Shown here: in pieces, positions 1-9,823 of the stretch
Layout: every line of letters starts with the position of its first letter
How positions within the stretch are numbered: the stretch's first letter is position 1
The notes under the pieces: model-generated
Told to the model about the DNA's origin: nothing
What the model saw: the letters and a program-made list of their open reading frames with translations, nothing else
Databases searched by the model: none
Assembly: GCA_024234365.1 (NCBI GenBank)
Contig: JACKOK010000004.1
Coordinates: forward strand, 124,001-188,000
Length of the DNA: 64,000 nucleotides
From: Pseudomonadales bacterium
GTDB taxonomy: Bacteria > Pseudomonadota > Gammaproteobacteria > Pseudomonadales > Pseudohongiellaceae
Reading direction: 5' to 3'
Made by a program: the position numbers and the translations under genes

Positions 1-121
1 CCACTTCCATGGCCAGGTCCTCGGACTCAAGCACATTCATGCCGCCCAGCAGCACAAAGGGGCGCGTATTGGAAAACGCGAGGTTCCCCACTTCAATGGT
101 CTTGTAAAGCGTCTGCACCAC
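1..121 (-). CDS. kdsA: KDO-8-phosphate synthase, N-terminal part (cut by window edge)
   Basis: Only the first 40 or so residues are inside the window. They read VQTLYKTIEVGNLAF, then PFVLLGGMNVLES, which is the N-terminal strand and GGMNVLES motif of 3-deoxy-D-manno-octulosonate 8-phosphate synthase. The enzyme condenses PEP with arabinose 5-phosphate for the KDO sugar of lipopolysaccharide. Two adjacent GTG codons (121 or 118) are the only sensible starts, 11 bases after the pyrG stop, so the two genes are probably cotranscribed. The rest of the gene lies to the left of position 1. Confidence 0.88.
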   Translation of the reverse strand, partial: MVQTLYKTIEVGNLAFSNTRPFVLLGGMNVLESEDLAMEV

Positions 122-132
122 TGCCTGCCCTC

Positions 133-1788
133 TTATTGCGCCAGCGCCGCCTGTTCCTGGGCGCTCTGCTCCTGGTGGGCCAGAGCTGCCTTGATGAAAC
201 CGGTAAACAGCGGGTGTCCATCACGCGGCGTGGACGTGAATTCGGGATGGAACTGGCAGCTCACAAACCAGGGATGGTCCGGCACTTCCACCACTTCCAC
301 CAGGGTGCCATCCATGGATCGCCCAGCCACTTTCAGCCCGGCGTTCTGCAACAGATCGAGATAGGTGTTGTTGACCTCATAACGATGGCGGTGGCGCTCG
401 ACGATCACCTCCTTGCCGTAGCAGGCAAAGGTTTGGGAATCGGTCTCCAGGCGGCACTGCTGCCCCCCCAGACGCATGGTTCCCCCCAGGTCGGAGTTTT
501 CATCGCGCACTTCACGGCTGCCATCCGCCGTGGTCCATTCGCTGATCAGGGCGATCACCGGGTCCTTGCAGTCTGCCTTGAATTCGGTGCTGTTCGCTTC
601 GGGCAGGCCCGCCACATTGCGTGCGTATTCAATCACTGCCACCTGCATACCCAGGCAGATACCAAGATAGGGAATCTTGTTCTCGCGTGCGTACTGCACG
701 GTGCGGATCTTGCCCTCAACTCCCCGGATACCGAAGCCGCCCGGGACCAGAATGGCATGCACACCCTCCAGAATACCGGTGCCCTGCACCTTCACGTCGG
801 AGGAATCGATGTATTTGATATTGACCCGTGTGCGGGTCTGGATACCGGCATGGGAAATTGCCTCGATCAGCGATTTGTAGGCATCCAGCAACTCCATGTA
901 TTTGCCGACAATCGCAATGGTGACTTCCTGATCGGGGTTGAGCTTGGCATCCACGACCCGATCCCATTCAGTAAAGTCTGCCGGCGGACATTCGAGATTG
1001 AATTTACGCACGATGATGTCGTCCAGCCCCGTGGCGCGCAGAACGGCAGGAACGCGGTAGATCGTGTCCGAATCCGGCAGCGACACCACCGCCGGCAGGT
1101 CCACGTTGGTGAACAGGGCAATCTTGCGGCGGGAGGATTCGGGAATCTCGTGATCGGAGCGGCAAATCAGAATATCCGGCTGAATGCCGATGGAGCGCAG
1201 CTCCTTGACCGAGTGCTGAGTCGGCTTGGTCTTGGTTTCACCTGCCGTTTCAATATAGGGCACGAGGGTGAGGTGCATGAACAGGGCACGGTCGGAACCC
1301 AGCTCCACACGCATCTGGCGCACAGCTTCCAGAAAGGGCTGGGACTCGATATCGCCCACCGTGCCGCCGATTTCGACAAGCGCGACATCGGCGCCATTGG
1401 CACCGTCCACCACGCGGCGCTTGATCTCGTCGGTGATATGCGGAATGACCTGAATGGTCGCCCCAAGATAATCACCACGACGCTCTTTCTTCAGCACTTC
1501 TTCATACACACGTCCTGTGGTGAAGTTGTTCTTGCGCGTCATGGTGGTGCGAATGTATCGCTCGTAGTGACCGAGGTCGAGATCGGTTTCCGCGCCGTCC
1601 TCGGTAACAAAAACCTCGCCATGCTGAAACGGACTCATCGTGCCGGGATCGACATTGATGTAAGGGTCCAGCTTGAGCATGGTGACATTGAGACCGCGGG
1701 CTTCGAGAATTGCCGCCAGAGATGCCGAGGTGATGCCTTTACCGAGGGACGACACAACACCACCGGTAATAAAGATATATCGCGTCAT
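133..1788 (-). CDS. pyrG: CTP synthase
   Basis: 551 residues, close to the 545 of E. coli PyrG. It aminates UTP to CTP using glutamine and ATP in the cytosol. The N-terminal amidoligase domain begins MTRYIFITGG and holds the P-loop-like GGVVSSLGKG at residues 9-18. The C-terminal class I glutaminase domain has the nucleophile motif GICLGMQ and the HPEF pair of the catalytic triad. The frame is open 8 codons further upstream, but the family always starts at the MTxYIFxTGG strand, so I use the ATG at 1788, which has GATGGGG just ahead. The 158 bases between this gene and tilS show no clear terminator. Confidence 0.98.
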   Translation of the reverse strand: MTRYIFITGGVVSSLGKGITSASLAAILEARGLNVTMLKLDPYINVDPGTMSPFQHGEVFVTEDGAETDLDLGHYERYIRTTMTRKNNFTTGRVYEEVLKKERRGDYLGATIQVIPHITDEIKRRVVDGANGADVALVEIGGTVGDIESQPFLEAVRQMRVELGSDRALFMHLTLVPYIETAGETKTKPTQHSVKELRSIGIQPDILICRSDHEIPESSRRKIALFTNVDLPAVVSLPDSDTIYRVPAVLRATGLDDIIVRKFNLECPPADFTEWDRVVDAKLNPDQEVTIAIVGKYMELLDAYKSLIEAISHAGIQTRTRVNIKYIDSSDVKVQGTGILEGVHAILVPGGFGIRGVEGKIRTVQYARENKIPYLGICLGMQVAVIEYARNVAGLPEANSTEFKADCKDPVIALISEWTTADGSREVRDENSDLGGTMRLGGQQCRLETDSQTFACYGKEVIVERHRHRYEVNNTYLDLLQNAGLKVAGRSMDGTLVEVVEVPDHPWFVSCQFHPEFTSTPRDGHPLFTGFIKAALAHQEQSAQEQAALAQ

Positions 1789-1970
1789 TAACGCCCCATC
1801 CAGAGTATTCAAAGATCAGTCAGAGTGAAGTGTGTGCCCGCCCATTCCATGAACGCACAACCGGCCCCGAGGGGAGCTGGAGGCTGGAACTTACCAGGGA
1901 AAACAGGCACCTACAGATGGGATTACAGACTACCAGAAGAGGCGCTTTACCACAACGCAAAATTGCTTGT

Positions 1971-3341
1971 TCAGCGCGTAACAGAGACATCCGGAGGCAC
2001 CCACTGAACACGCCAACCCGCTTCCTTCGGCCCGGCCTGCCAGCCCTCCGCCACCCCCACACCGGGAATGCAGACCAGCTCATCCGCGACATAGACAAGG
2101 GGGAGGCGATCGCGCAGCCAGGGCTCGATCGCGCTGTCCTGCAGAATCTTCTTGAGCGCACGTGTCCGGCGCCCCTGCAATCGGCAGAACTCTCCTCCCT
2201 GGCGATAACGCAGGTTCAGCTCACCCGGGTTCACCAGACGCAGCCCCTCGCCTGTGACGGCAAGCGCATAGATCAAACCATTGCCGGGCAAATGCAGTGA
2301 CTGTTCTACCTGCCAGGCGATCGGGGTGACATCCTCGAGCGTATCGAGCTGTTTCTTCAGGTAGAGGTGCTGGCGATAGCGACGCACCACCACGCTGGCC
2401 GTCTCGGTACGCCAGCGAATTTCCGGATGCGCGCTCGCAGCGGCGGGAATAATCTCGTTCACGATGTGCATGAGCACGTTCCAGCCCGGGTCCGGCGCCC
2501 CCGTCAGGGACAGCCAGTAACGCAATACATTGCGCTGCCGAGGGATGCTGAGAGCGCTCAAGGCCCTGGCATCGATAACGGACTCCATGGGAGATTTCAC
2601 CTGCGCATAGTCGATGCCGGCGAGCTCATCCAGCAGCAGGTCGGCCTCCGCGCACAATTGCGCACTGCGCCGCCAACTGTCGCGATAGGCCGGCCAGCGG
2701 GTCTCGATCGTGGGCAGGATACGGTGACGACAATAATTGCGATCGAACATCAGGCTCTCATTGCTCTCATCGTCCACCCAGGCCAAAGCCTTGGTTTGCG
2801 CGTAGGCGTGCAGCGATGAGCGCGGCAGGCTCAGCAATGGCCTGAACACCTCACCACGCCCGAGAGGACGTCGCTGCGGAATGGCGGACAAACCACGGGG
2901 GGCGGCACCACGCAGGGTGCGCAGCAAAAAGGTTTCCGCCTGGTCGTCCAGATGATGTGCCATCAGCAGGCATTCCCCCGCCGCCAGCTGCCGCTCGAAT
3001 ACCGCGTAACGCTTCTCCCGTGCGAGGGCTTCCAGGCTCGCTCCCTCATCAGGATCGATATGGACACGTTCAACGTGCAGCGGCACGCCAAGATGCGCGC
3101 AGGTCTGCTCACACAGCAGCTGCCATTGGTCCGCGCGCGGGCTCAGCCCGTGATTGACGTGGATAGCGCGCAGAAACCAGACAGGGGCCCCGCCACTGCG
3201 GGCCTGGGCCAGGGAAAGGGTGTGCTGCATGGCATGCAGCAGCACCGTGGAATCAAGCCCTCCGCTGTAGGCCACCGCGAACCGGCTGCCGGCCGGGAAG
3301 GCCTGCAGCTGTTCGAGCAATGTCTCGGCGGAAAAGTGCAT
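1971..3341 (-). CDS. tilS: tRNA(Ile)-lysidine synthase
   Basis: 456 residues. TilS converts C34 of the CAU-anticodon isoleucine tRNA to lysidine, using ATP and lysine, which changes both charging and decoding. The PP-loop SGGLDS is at residues 26-31, followed by HVNHGLS and MAHHLDDQAET, all typical of the N-terminal ATP pyrophosphatase-like domain. The C-terminal part (from about residue 240) is the weaker substrate-binding and TilS_C region. The ATG at 3341 lies one base after the accA stop, so the two genes are translationally coupled. The accA-tilS-pyrG order is that of Pseudomonas. Confidence 0.97.
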   Translation of the reverse strand: MHFSAETLLEQLQAFPAGSRFAVAYSGGLDSTVLLHAMQHTLSLAQARSGGAPVWFLRAIHVNHGLSPRADQWQLLCEQTCAHLGVPLHVERVHIDPDEGASLEALAREKRYAVFERQLAAGECLLMAHHLDDQAETFLLRTLRGAAPRGLSAIPQRRPLGRGEVFRPLLSLPRSSLHAYAQTKALAWVDDESNESLMFDRNYCRHRILPTIETRWPAYRDSWRRSAQLCAEADLLLDELAGIDYAQVKSPMESVIDARALSALSIPRQRNVLRYWLSLTGAPDPGWNVLMHIVNEIIPAAASAHPEIRWRTETASVVVRRYRQHLYLKKQLDTLEDVTPIAWQVEQSLHLPGNGLIYALAVTGEGLRLVNPGELNLRYRQGGEFCRLQGRRTRALKKILQDSAIEPWLRDRLPLVYVADELVCIPGVGVAEGWQAGPKEAGWRVQWVPPDVSVTR

Positions 3342-3342
3342 G

Positions 3343-4296
3343 TCAGTGGGAAATACCGTACCCCATCAGGCGCTTGTAGCGGCGCTCCAACAGCTGATCC
3401 ATGTCCATGCCGTTGAGGCGGTCAACCTGTTCAATCAGGGCGGCTTTGATGCTGGCAGACATGGCCGCCACATCCCGATGTGCCCCACCAAGCGGCTCCT
3501 CAATGGTGCTGTCCACGATACCAAGCTCTTCCAGCCTGCTCGAGGTCACCCCCATGGCTTCGGCGGCAGCGGAGGCGTATTCCGCAGACTTCCACAGAAT
3601 CGTTGCACAGCCTTCGGGCGTAATGACGGTATAGGTGGAATAGGCCAGCATGTTCAGGTGGTCGGCAATGCCGATGGCGATGGCGCCGCCGGAATTGGCC
3701 TCGCCCGTTACCGTTGCAATCAAGGGCGTACGCACCGTGGACATCATGGCCATATTCTCGGCAATGGCCTCGTTGATGCCGCGCTCCTCCGAGTCGATCC
3801 CGGGGTAGGCACCCGGCGTATCGATAAAGCTGAGCACCGGCAGTTTGAAGCGTTCCGCCATGGCAATCAGGCGACGCGCCTTGCGATAGCCTTCCGGCCG
3901 GGGCATGCCGAAATTATGGCGTACCTTTTCCTTGGTACCGCGCCCTTTCTGATGACCAATGACCATAACAGGACGTCCATCCAGGCGGGCAACGCCGCCG
4001 ATCAGGGCGAGATCGTCGGCAAACAGGCGATCTCCATGCAGTTCGTCGAAATCGGTGAAGATATGGGAAATATAGTCCAGCGTATAGGGACGCAAGGGAT
4101 GGCGTGCCACCTGGGATATCTGCCAGGGACTGAGAGAAGAATAGATTTTCTCTGTCAGTTTGCGGTTTTTTTCCTGCAGCTTCTGAATCTCGTCAGTGAT
4201 ATTGAGCTTGTTGTCGGTACCGACCAGTCGCAGCTCATTGATCTTGACTTCCAGATCGGCGATGGGTTGTTCAAAGTCGAGGTAATTCGGATTCAT
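3343..4296 (-). CDS. accA: Acetyl-CoA carboxylase carboxyltransferase subunit alpha
   Basis: 317 residues (319 in E. coli). It pairs with AccD to move the carboxyl group from carboxybiotin to acetyl-CoA, the first step of fatty acid synthesis. The start MNPNYLDFEQPIADLEVKI matches the family N-terminus. The crotonase-like core is visible as LIGGVARLDGRPVMVIGHQ and GEANSGGAIAIG. An in-frame extension upstream runs back over the dnaE end and has no family similarity, so the ATG at 4296 is preferred. dnaE ends 95 bases upstream. Confidence 0.98.
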   Translation of the reverse strand: MNPNYLDFEQPIADLEVKINELRLVGTDNKLNITDEIQKLQEKNRKLTEKIYSSLSPWQISQVARHPLRPYTLDYISHIFTDFDELHGDRLFADDLALIGGVARLDGRPVMVIGHQKGRGTKEKVRHNFGMPRPEGYRKARRLIAMAERFKLPVLSFIDTPGAYPGIDSEERGINEAIAENMAMMSTVRTPLIATVTGEANSGGAIAIGIADHLNMLAYSTYTVITPEGCATILWKSAEYASAAAEAMGVTSSRLEELGIVDSTIEEPLGGAHRDVAAMSASIKAALIEQVDRLNGMDMDQLLERRYKRLMGYGISH

Positions 4297-4391
4297 AGAT
4301 TCATCATATCCCGCTAGTGTCGATGCTCCGCGCATGATAGCAAAAGGCAGGCTTGCTCCGCGACTGGCGCAGCACCTGCGTTTGCGCAGGC

Positions 4392-7300
4392 TCAATGTTG
4401 ATAGTTGAGTTTTACCCTGCCGCGACCAAATTCCTCCTGCAGACGGTGCAGAAGCTCCTGTGAGGGCCGTATATGCCAATCCTCCCCCAGTTCCAGACAA
4501 CCACGGCTGTCTCTGCGCTCATAGTGAATGCGCACAGGACAGGCCGTCTGGGTACGCGCCAGAGAGGAAGGCGGACGCCCCTTGCCCTCCTGCTGCTCGT
4601 CCTGCGCCGGTTGAGTTGCTGCCTCACGCTCCTGCGCGGTGCAACGATGCGCCTCCAGAATACCGGTCAGCTCCTTCGTAAAATCCGGCAACAGAATATC
4701 CTGATGGAGATGCAGTTCCAGGGAGGCGGCGAACAGCGCCCGTGCCTGGTCAAGATTGACAATATGGCGGGCTCTGCCGCGCAGGGCACCGCTGAAATCA
4801 TCCACACTCACATTGCAATCGATCACCAGAATACTGTCTTTTTGCAGCAGATCGCGGAACTGCTCGTATTCGCGCCCGAAAACAGAGACTTCCAGACGCG
4901 CGCTGCGATCATCCAGCACAACAAAGGCAATGGTATCGCCCCGTTTGCTCTTCATGGTGCGCGTGGACACCACCAGCCCGGCGACAAGCTGGCTTTCACG
5001 CTCCGGCTTGAGGTTGGCGAGCCGGTCCCGGGTCATACGGCCCAGCTCCGGCAGAAATTCATCAATGGGGTGGCCGCTGAGATAAAGACCGAGGGTTTCA
5101 CGCTCGGAAGCCAGACGGAATTGTTCGCTCCACGGCCGCACGCGCGCACGCGCGGCATTGTCCAGCGATGCCGGAGCGCTGACCGGGCTGATCTCCCCGA
5201 ACAGATCCTGCACCCCCAAAGCCTCGTTGCGACTGCTTTGTTCCGCCGCCTTGGTGGTCTCGGCAATATCCGCCCAGAGAGTGGCCCGCGCCTGGTCCTT
5301 GCTGCCGGCCTGCAGGCTGTCCAGAGCACCCGCCTTGATCAAGGCTTCCAGTGCTCGTTTGTTGACGCTTCGCGCGTCCACCCGCTGGCAGAAATCGAGG
5401 AAGGAGCGGAACGGACCACCCGCATTGCGGGCGGCGATGATACTGGCAACCGGCCCCTCGCCCAGCCCCTTGATGGCTCCCAGGCCGTAAACGATTTCGC
5501 GCCGTGCGTTGACGGTAAAATTGAATTCGCCAACATTCACATCGGGCACCACCAGCGGCAACTTCATCTGTCGACACTCTTCGATCAGTGTCACCACCTT
5601 GTCCGTGTTCTGCATATCCGCCGACAACACAGCTGCCATGAAATAGGCCGGGTAATGCTCCTTGAGCCACGCCGTCTGATAAGAGACCAGCGCATAGGCG
5701 GCAGAGTGGGATTTGTTGAAACCGTAACCCGCAAACTTCTCCATCAGGTCGAAAATCGAGCCCGCGAGCACCGGGTCAATATCGCGCTTCTGTGCGCCTT
5801 CCATAAACAGGCCACGCTGCTTGGCCATCTCTTCCGGTTTTTTCTTGCCCATGGCACGTCGCAGCATGTCGGCACCGCCGAGGCTGTAATTCGCCAATAC
5901 CTGAGCGATCTGCATCACCTGCTCCTGATACAGGATGACACCGTAGGTATTGGACAGGACCGGCTCCAGATCGGGGTGCGGATAATCCACATCGGCACGA
6001 CCGTGCTTACGATTAATGAAGTCATCCACCATGCCGGACTGCAAGGGCCCCGGACGAAACAGGGCCACCAGCGCGATGATGTCTTCGAAGCGGCTGGGCA
6101 GCAGGCGCTTGATGAGATCCTTCATGCCACGGGATTCTAGCTGGAACACAGCCGTGGTTTCCCCTCGCTGCAGAAGCTCATATACCTTGACATCGTCCAG
6201 CGCAATCGCCGTGATATCGAGCCTGCCCTGCCCTTGTGCAAACTCCTGGGCATTAATCATTTTTACTGCCCAGTCAATAATGGTCAGCGTACGCAGACCC
6301 AGGAAGTCAAACTTGACGAGGCCGGCAGTTTCCACATCGTTTTTATCAAACTGCGTGACCAGCCCCTCACCGTTCTCATCGCAATACAGCGGTGAGAAAT
6401 CGGTCAGCTTGGTCGGTGCGATCACCACACCCCCCGCATGTTTACCCACGTTCCGGGTCAGACCTTCCAGCTTGTAGGCCATCTCCATGATTTCCTGGGC
6501 GTCCTCATCCCCGTCAATAAACTCCTGCAACTGGGGTTCCTGCTCCAGCGCCTTGTTCAGTGTCATGCCGGGTTCGAAGGGAATCAGTTTGGAGAGTTTG
6601 TCCGCCAGGGCATAGGATTTTCCCTGCACCCGCGCCACGTCACGCACCACCGCTTTAGCGGCCATGGTGCCAAAGGTAATAATCTGGGACACCGCCTCCT
6701 TGCCGTACATATCCGCTACATGGTGGATCACGCGGTCGCGTCCATCCATGCAGAAATCGACGTCAAAGTCCGGCATCGAAACACGTTCCGGATTGAGGAA
6801 GCGCTCAAACAGCAGGTCATACTTCAACGGGTCCAGATCGGTGATACCCAACGCGTATGCCACGATCGAACCGGCCCCCGAACCCCGCCCGGGGCCTACC
6901 GGAATATCGTTATCCTTTGCCCACTGAATGAATTCCATCACGATGAGGAAATAGCCGGGGAAACCCATCTGATTGATCACGTCCAGCTCAAAATCCAGGC
7001 GATCGTAGTAGCGCTGCTGCACAGCGGCATAATCCATCTTGTCACGCGTGGCCTCGGGGTACAGGACACTCAGGCGCGCATCCAGCCCCTTGCGGCTCAG
7101 TTCACGGAAGAATGCCTCCATGGTGTAGTTTTCGGGAATGGGATAATTCGGCAGATAGGGCTTGCCCAGCTCCAGCTCGAGATTGCAACAGGTGGCAATG
7201 ATGCGTGTATTGGCGATTGCCTCAGGAATGTCGCTGAACAGCGCCTCCATTTCAGCAGCACTGCGGAAATACTGCTGCTCCGTATAGTTGCGGGAACGCC

Positions 7301-7982
7301 GCGGGTCATCCAGTGTGCGCCGTTCGTTGATGCAGACTCTCGCCTCATGCGCCTCGAAATCTTCCGCATCGATGAAACGCACATCATTGGTGGCAACGAC
7401 AGGACATTGCACGGCAGCCGCCAGGTTGACCGCCGCATCGACATAACGCTCTTCCCCCTCACGGCCACAGCGGTGCAGTTCCAGGAAAAAATTGCCGGGA
7501 AAGCACTGCATCCAGTAGCGCAGCGCCTGAGCTGCCTTGTCATTGTCCTCATCCAGCAGATAGCGCCCGATCTCTCCATCGCGCCCACCGGACAGGGCGA
7601 TGAGGCCCCCGGCATGCTGCGCCACCCACTCCCGCTGCACGATGACCTGCCCGTGGCCGGCCTTGTCGGTATAAGCGCGTGAAATCAACTCCGTCAGATT
7701 GCGATAACCCTCACGATTGCGCACCAGCAATACCAGGGGAAAGGGGCGTTGGGGATTGTCTTCGTTGGCCACCAGCACATCACAGCCGCAAAGAGGTTTG
7801 ATCCCCGCGCGCATGGCGCTGCTGTAGAATTTGATCAAAGCAAACAGATTGTTGTGGTCCGTGATGGCCACTGCCGGCATGCCGAGTGCAGCGCTCTTGC
7901 TCACCAGTTCGCTGATGCGCACCAAACCGTCCACGATGGAGTATTCGGTGTGCACGCGCAGATGTACAAATTGTTCAGCCAT
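4392..7982 (-). CDS. dnaE: DNA polymerase III alpha subunit
   Basis: 1196 residues, a type 1 DnaE (1160 in E. coli). It is the replicative polymerase of the holoenzyme. The PHP domain opens with LRVHTEYSIVDGL. The polymerase palm has GPGRGSGAGSIVAYAL and the catalytic aspartates in PDFDVDF. The fingers region shows YGFNKSHSAAYA. The C-terminal third holds the helix-hairpin-helix, OB-fold (around QLVAGLVVSTRTMKSKRGD) and tau-binding parts. The ATG at 7982 is chosen because MAEQFVHLRVHTEYS is the family start, and the 25 codons before it belong to rnhB sequence read in another frame. The start overlaps the rnhB stop by 8 bases. Confidence 0.98.
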   Translation of the reverse strand: MAEQFVHLRVHTEYSIVDGLVRISELVSKSAALGMPAVAITDHNNLFALIKFYSSAMRAGIKPLCGCDVLVANEDNPQRPFPLVLLVRNREGYRNLTELISRAYTDKAGHGQVIVQREWVAQHAGGLIALSGGRDGEIGRYLLDEDNDKAAQALRYWMQCFPGNFFLELHRCGREGEERYVDAAVNLAAAVQCPVVATNDVRFIDAEDFEAHEARVCINERRTLDDPRRSRNYTEQQYFRSAAEMEALFSDIPEAIANTRIIATCCNLELELGKPYLPNYPIPENYTMEAFFRELSRKGLDARLSVLYPEATRDKMDYAAVQQRYYDRLDFELDVINQMGFPGYFLIVMEFIQWAKDNDIPVGPGRGSGAGSIVAYALGITDLDPLKYDLLFERFLNPERVSMPDFDVDFCMDGRDRVIHHVADMYGKEAVSQIITFGTMAAKAVVRDVARVQGKSYALADKLSKLIPFEPGMTLNKALEQEPQLQEFIDGDEDAQEIMEMAYKLEGLTRNVGKHAGGVVIAPTKLTDFSPLYCDENGEGLVTQFDKNDVETAGLVKFDFLGLRTLTIIDWAVKMINAQEFAQGQGRLDITAIALDDVKVYELLQRGETTAVFQLESRGMKDLIKRLLPSRFEDIIALVALFRPGPLQSGMVDDFINRKHGRADVDYPHPDLEPVLSNTYGVILYQEQVMQIAQVLANYSLGGADMLRRAMGKKKPEEMAKQRGLFMEGAQKRDIDPVLAGSIFDLMEKFAGYGFNKSHSAAYALVSYQTAWLKEHYPAYFMAAVLSADMQNTDKVVTLIEECRQMKLPLVVPDVNVGEFNFTVNARREIVYGLGAIKGLGEGPVASIIAARNAGGPFRSFLDFCQRVDARSVNKRALEALIKAGALDSLQAGSKDQARATLWADIAETTKAAEQSSRNEALGVQDLFGEISPVSAPASLDNAARARVRPWSEQFRLASERETLGLYLSGHPIDEFLPELGRMTRDRLANLKPERESQLVAGLVVSTRTMKSKRGDTIAFVVLDDRSARLEVSVFGREYEQFRDLLQKDSILVIDCNVSVDDFSGALRGRARHIVNLDQARALFAASLELHLHQDILLPDFTKELTGILEAHRCTAQEREAATQPAQDEQQEGKGRPPSSLARTQTACPVRIHYERRDSRGCLELGEDWHIRPSQELLHRLQEEFGRGRVKLNYQH

Positions 7983-8604
7983 GATCTTCCATAATGTTCT
8001 GAGCTCCTTCCGCCATCGCCAGTTGTACCGGCCTGTAGGAACGTCGATGAATGGCACACGGCCCCAAGCGCCTCAATGCCGCCAGATGGACGGCAGTCGG
8101 ATAGCCCTTGTGTTGGGAAAAGCCGTAGCCCGGATACACACTCTCCAGTGCTTCCATTTCCCTGTCGCGGGTAACCTTGGCAATAATGGACGCGGCCGCA
8201 ATACAGTCCACCCTCGCATCGCCCTTCACCACGGCCGTGCTGGCATAGTCCCAGCGCGGACAATGGAGGCCGTCAACATACACAAAGCCTGGCTGCACCG
8301 CGAGACCGGCAACGGCCCGGGACATGGCCAGCAGACTTGCCTGCAGAATATTGAGCTCATCAATTTCCTGCGCAGTCGCACGCCCCAAAGCATAACACAG
8401 GGCCTGCTCCACGATGCGCTCATACAGACGCTCGCGCTGTGCCGCCGACAGCTTCTTGGAGTCGCGCAGCCCAGGTACCGGACGCTGAGGGTCCAGGATG
8501 ACTGCCGCTGCCACCACCTCTCCGGCAAGGGGGCCACGCCCTACCTCGTCGACTCCTGCGACCTGCGCATGATCAGTCTCGGGATACGGAAAGCTCAGCT
8601 GCAC
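7975..8604 (-). CDS. rnhB: Ribonuclease HII
   Basis: 209 residues (198 in E. coli). It cuts RNA in RNA-DNA hybrids and single ribonucleotides in DNA. The catalytic GVDEVGRGPLAG has D19 and E20, with the further acidic residue in YVDGLHCP and the block CIAAASIIAKVTRDREM. The start is a GTG at 8604, six bases after the start of the lpxB stop codon. No ATG lies nearby, and the family core begins only 15 residues later. The 3 prime end overlaps dnaE by 8 bases. Confidence 0.97.
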   Translation of the reverse strand: MQLSFPYPETDHAQVAGVDEVGRGPLAGEVVAAAVILDPQRPVPGLRDSKKLSAAQRERLYERIVEQALCYALGRATAQEIDELNILQASLLAMSRAVAGLAVQPGFVYVDGLHCPRWDYASTAVVKGDARVDCIAAASIIAKVTRDREMEALESVYPGYGFSQHKGYPTAVHLAALRRLGPCAIHRRSYRPVQLAMAEGAQNIMEDHG

Positions 8605-8607
8605 GAA

Positions 8608-9774
8608 TCAGGCTCCACGGGTACCAGCATGCCGCTTCGCCAACCCCAGTACCGCCTGTGCCGCCTGATGATTCGCCGAACAGCGAATCTCGCGATGAAT
8701 GCGGCTGAAGCCCTGCGTCAAAGCCTGCTCCGCCTGCGGGTCGGTCAACAGGCGCTCCAGTGCCTTGTACAGATTGGCCGGCGTCACCTCATATTGCAAA
8801 AACTCAGGCACCAGGCGCTCCCCTGCCAGCAGATTGGGCAGAGAAACATAGGGAACCTTGAGCATCCGCGAGGCCAGCGCATAGGTCAAAGGGGAAAGAG
8901 AATAGGCCACTACCATGGGACGTTTGAGCAGCATCGCCTCCAGGGTCGCGGTGCCGGATGCCTGCAGAACAATATCGGCTGCCCGCATGGCATCGTGGGA
9001 GTGGCCATGGTAAACGTGGAAACTCAGCGCTCCACCGATCTCCCGCAGCAAGGCGGAGACCTGCTCCAGGCGCTCGGCATTGGCACAGGGAATGACAAAC
9101 TGCAGATCGGGAAACTTCTTGCGCAGCTCCATGGCCGTGCGCAGGAAAACCGGCCCCAGGCGACTGATCTCGTTACGACGACTGCCCGGCATCAGAGCGA
9201 TGCAGGGGCGCTCCTCGGCAAGCCCCAGACGCGCACGCGCGTTGGCCTTTTCCTGCGTTCCTCCACCGTCCAGGGAAATGGCATCTGCCAGGGGGTGGCC
9301 GACGAACTTCACGGGCACCTGATGCTGTTTATAAAATTCCGTCTCGAACGGGAACAGGGCCAGCACAAGGTCTGTCGCCGCGGCAATCTTGTGAATGCGT
9401 TTCTGCCCCCAGGCCCAGACACTGGGGCTGACATAGTGCACCGTGGGAATGCCATGATCATGCAGCACCTTCTCCACCCGCAGATTAAACCCGGGGGAGT
9501 CGATACCCACGAAGACATCGGGAGGGTTGTGGATAAAACGATGCTCCAGATCGCGTTTGATACGCAGCAACTCCGGCAGGCGTGACAGCGGCTCGACAAA
9601 GCCCATCACCGACAAGCGCTCCATCGGGGCATAGGTCTCGAAGCCCTCGGCAATCATCTTCGGACCGCCAATACCTTCGAAACATGCCTCTGGGCAATGC
9701 TGGCGAATGGCACGAATCAACCCTTCACCGAGCGTATCGCCCGAGGCCTCTCCAGCAATCATGCCAATACGCAC
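8608..9774 (-). CDS. lpxB: Lipid-A-disaccharide synthase
   Basis: 388 residues (382 in E. coli). This GT-B family 19 enzyme joins lipid X to UDP-2,3-diacylglucosamine on the inner face of the inner membrane. It begins MRIGMIAGEASGD, the family signature, and contains GIDSPGFNLRVEK and LMPGSRRNEI. The start is a GTG at 9774 with GGAG about 7 bases ahead. An in-frame TGA lies 8 codons upstream with no ATG between, so GTG is well supported. It follows lpxA by 49 bases in the lipid A cluster. Confidence 0.97.
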   Translation of the reverse strand: MRIGMIAGEASGDTLGEGLIRAIRQHCPEACFEGIGGPKMIAEGFETYAPMERLSVMGFVEPLSRLPELLRIKRDLEHRFIHNPPDVFVGIDSPGFNLRVEKVLHDHGIPTVHYVSPSVWAWGQKRIHKIAAATDLVLALFPFETEFYKQHQVPVKFVGHPLADAISLDGGGTQEKANARARLGLAEERPCIALMPGSRRNEISRLGPVFLRTAMELRKKFPDLQFVIPCANAERLEQVSALLREIGGALSFHVYHGHSHDAMRAADIVLQASGTATLEAMLLKRPMVVAYSLSPLTYALASRMLKVPYVSLPNLLAGERLVPEFLQYEVTPANLYKALERLLTDPQAEQALTQGFSRIHREIRCSANHQAAQAVLGLAKRHAGTRGA

Positions 9775-9823
9775 GTCCCGCTCCGTTTGCGCCAGTCAGT
9801 GGCAAAGGGCAAACCCTTTGCAA

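Noticed and set aside
136..1791. A 551-codon open frame antisense to pyrG
   Set aside because: Same cause: the complement of a highly biased essential gene, with no family signature or ribosome binding site.
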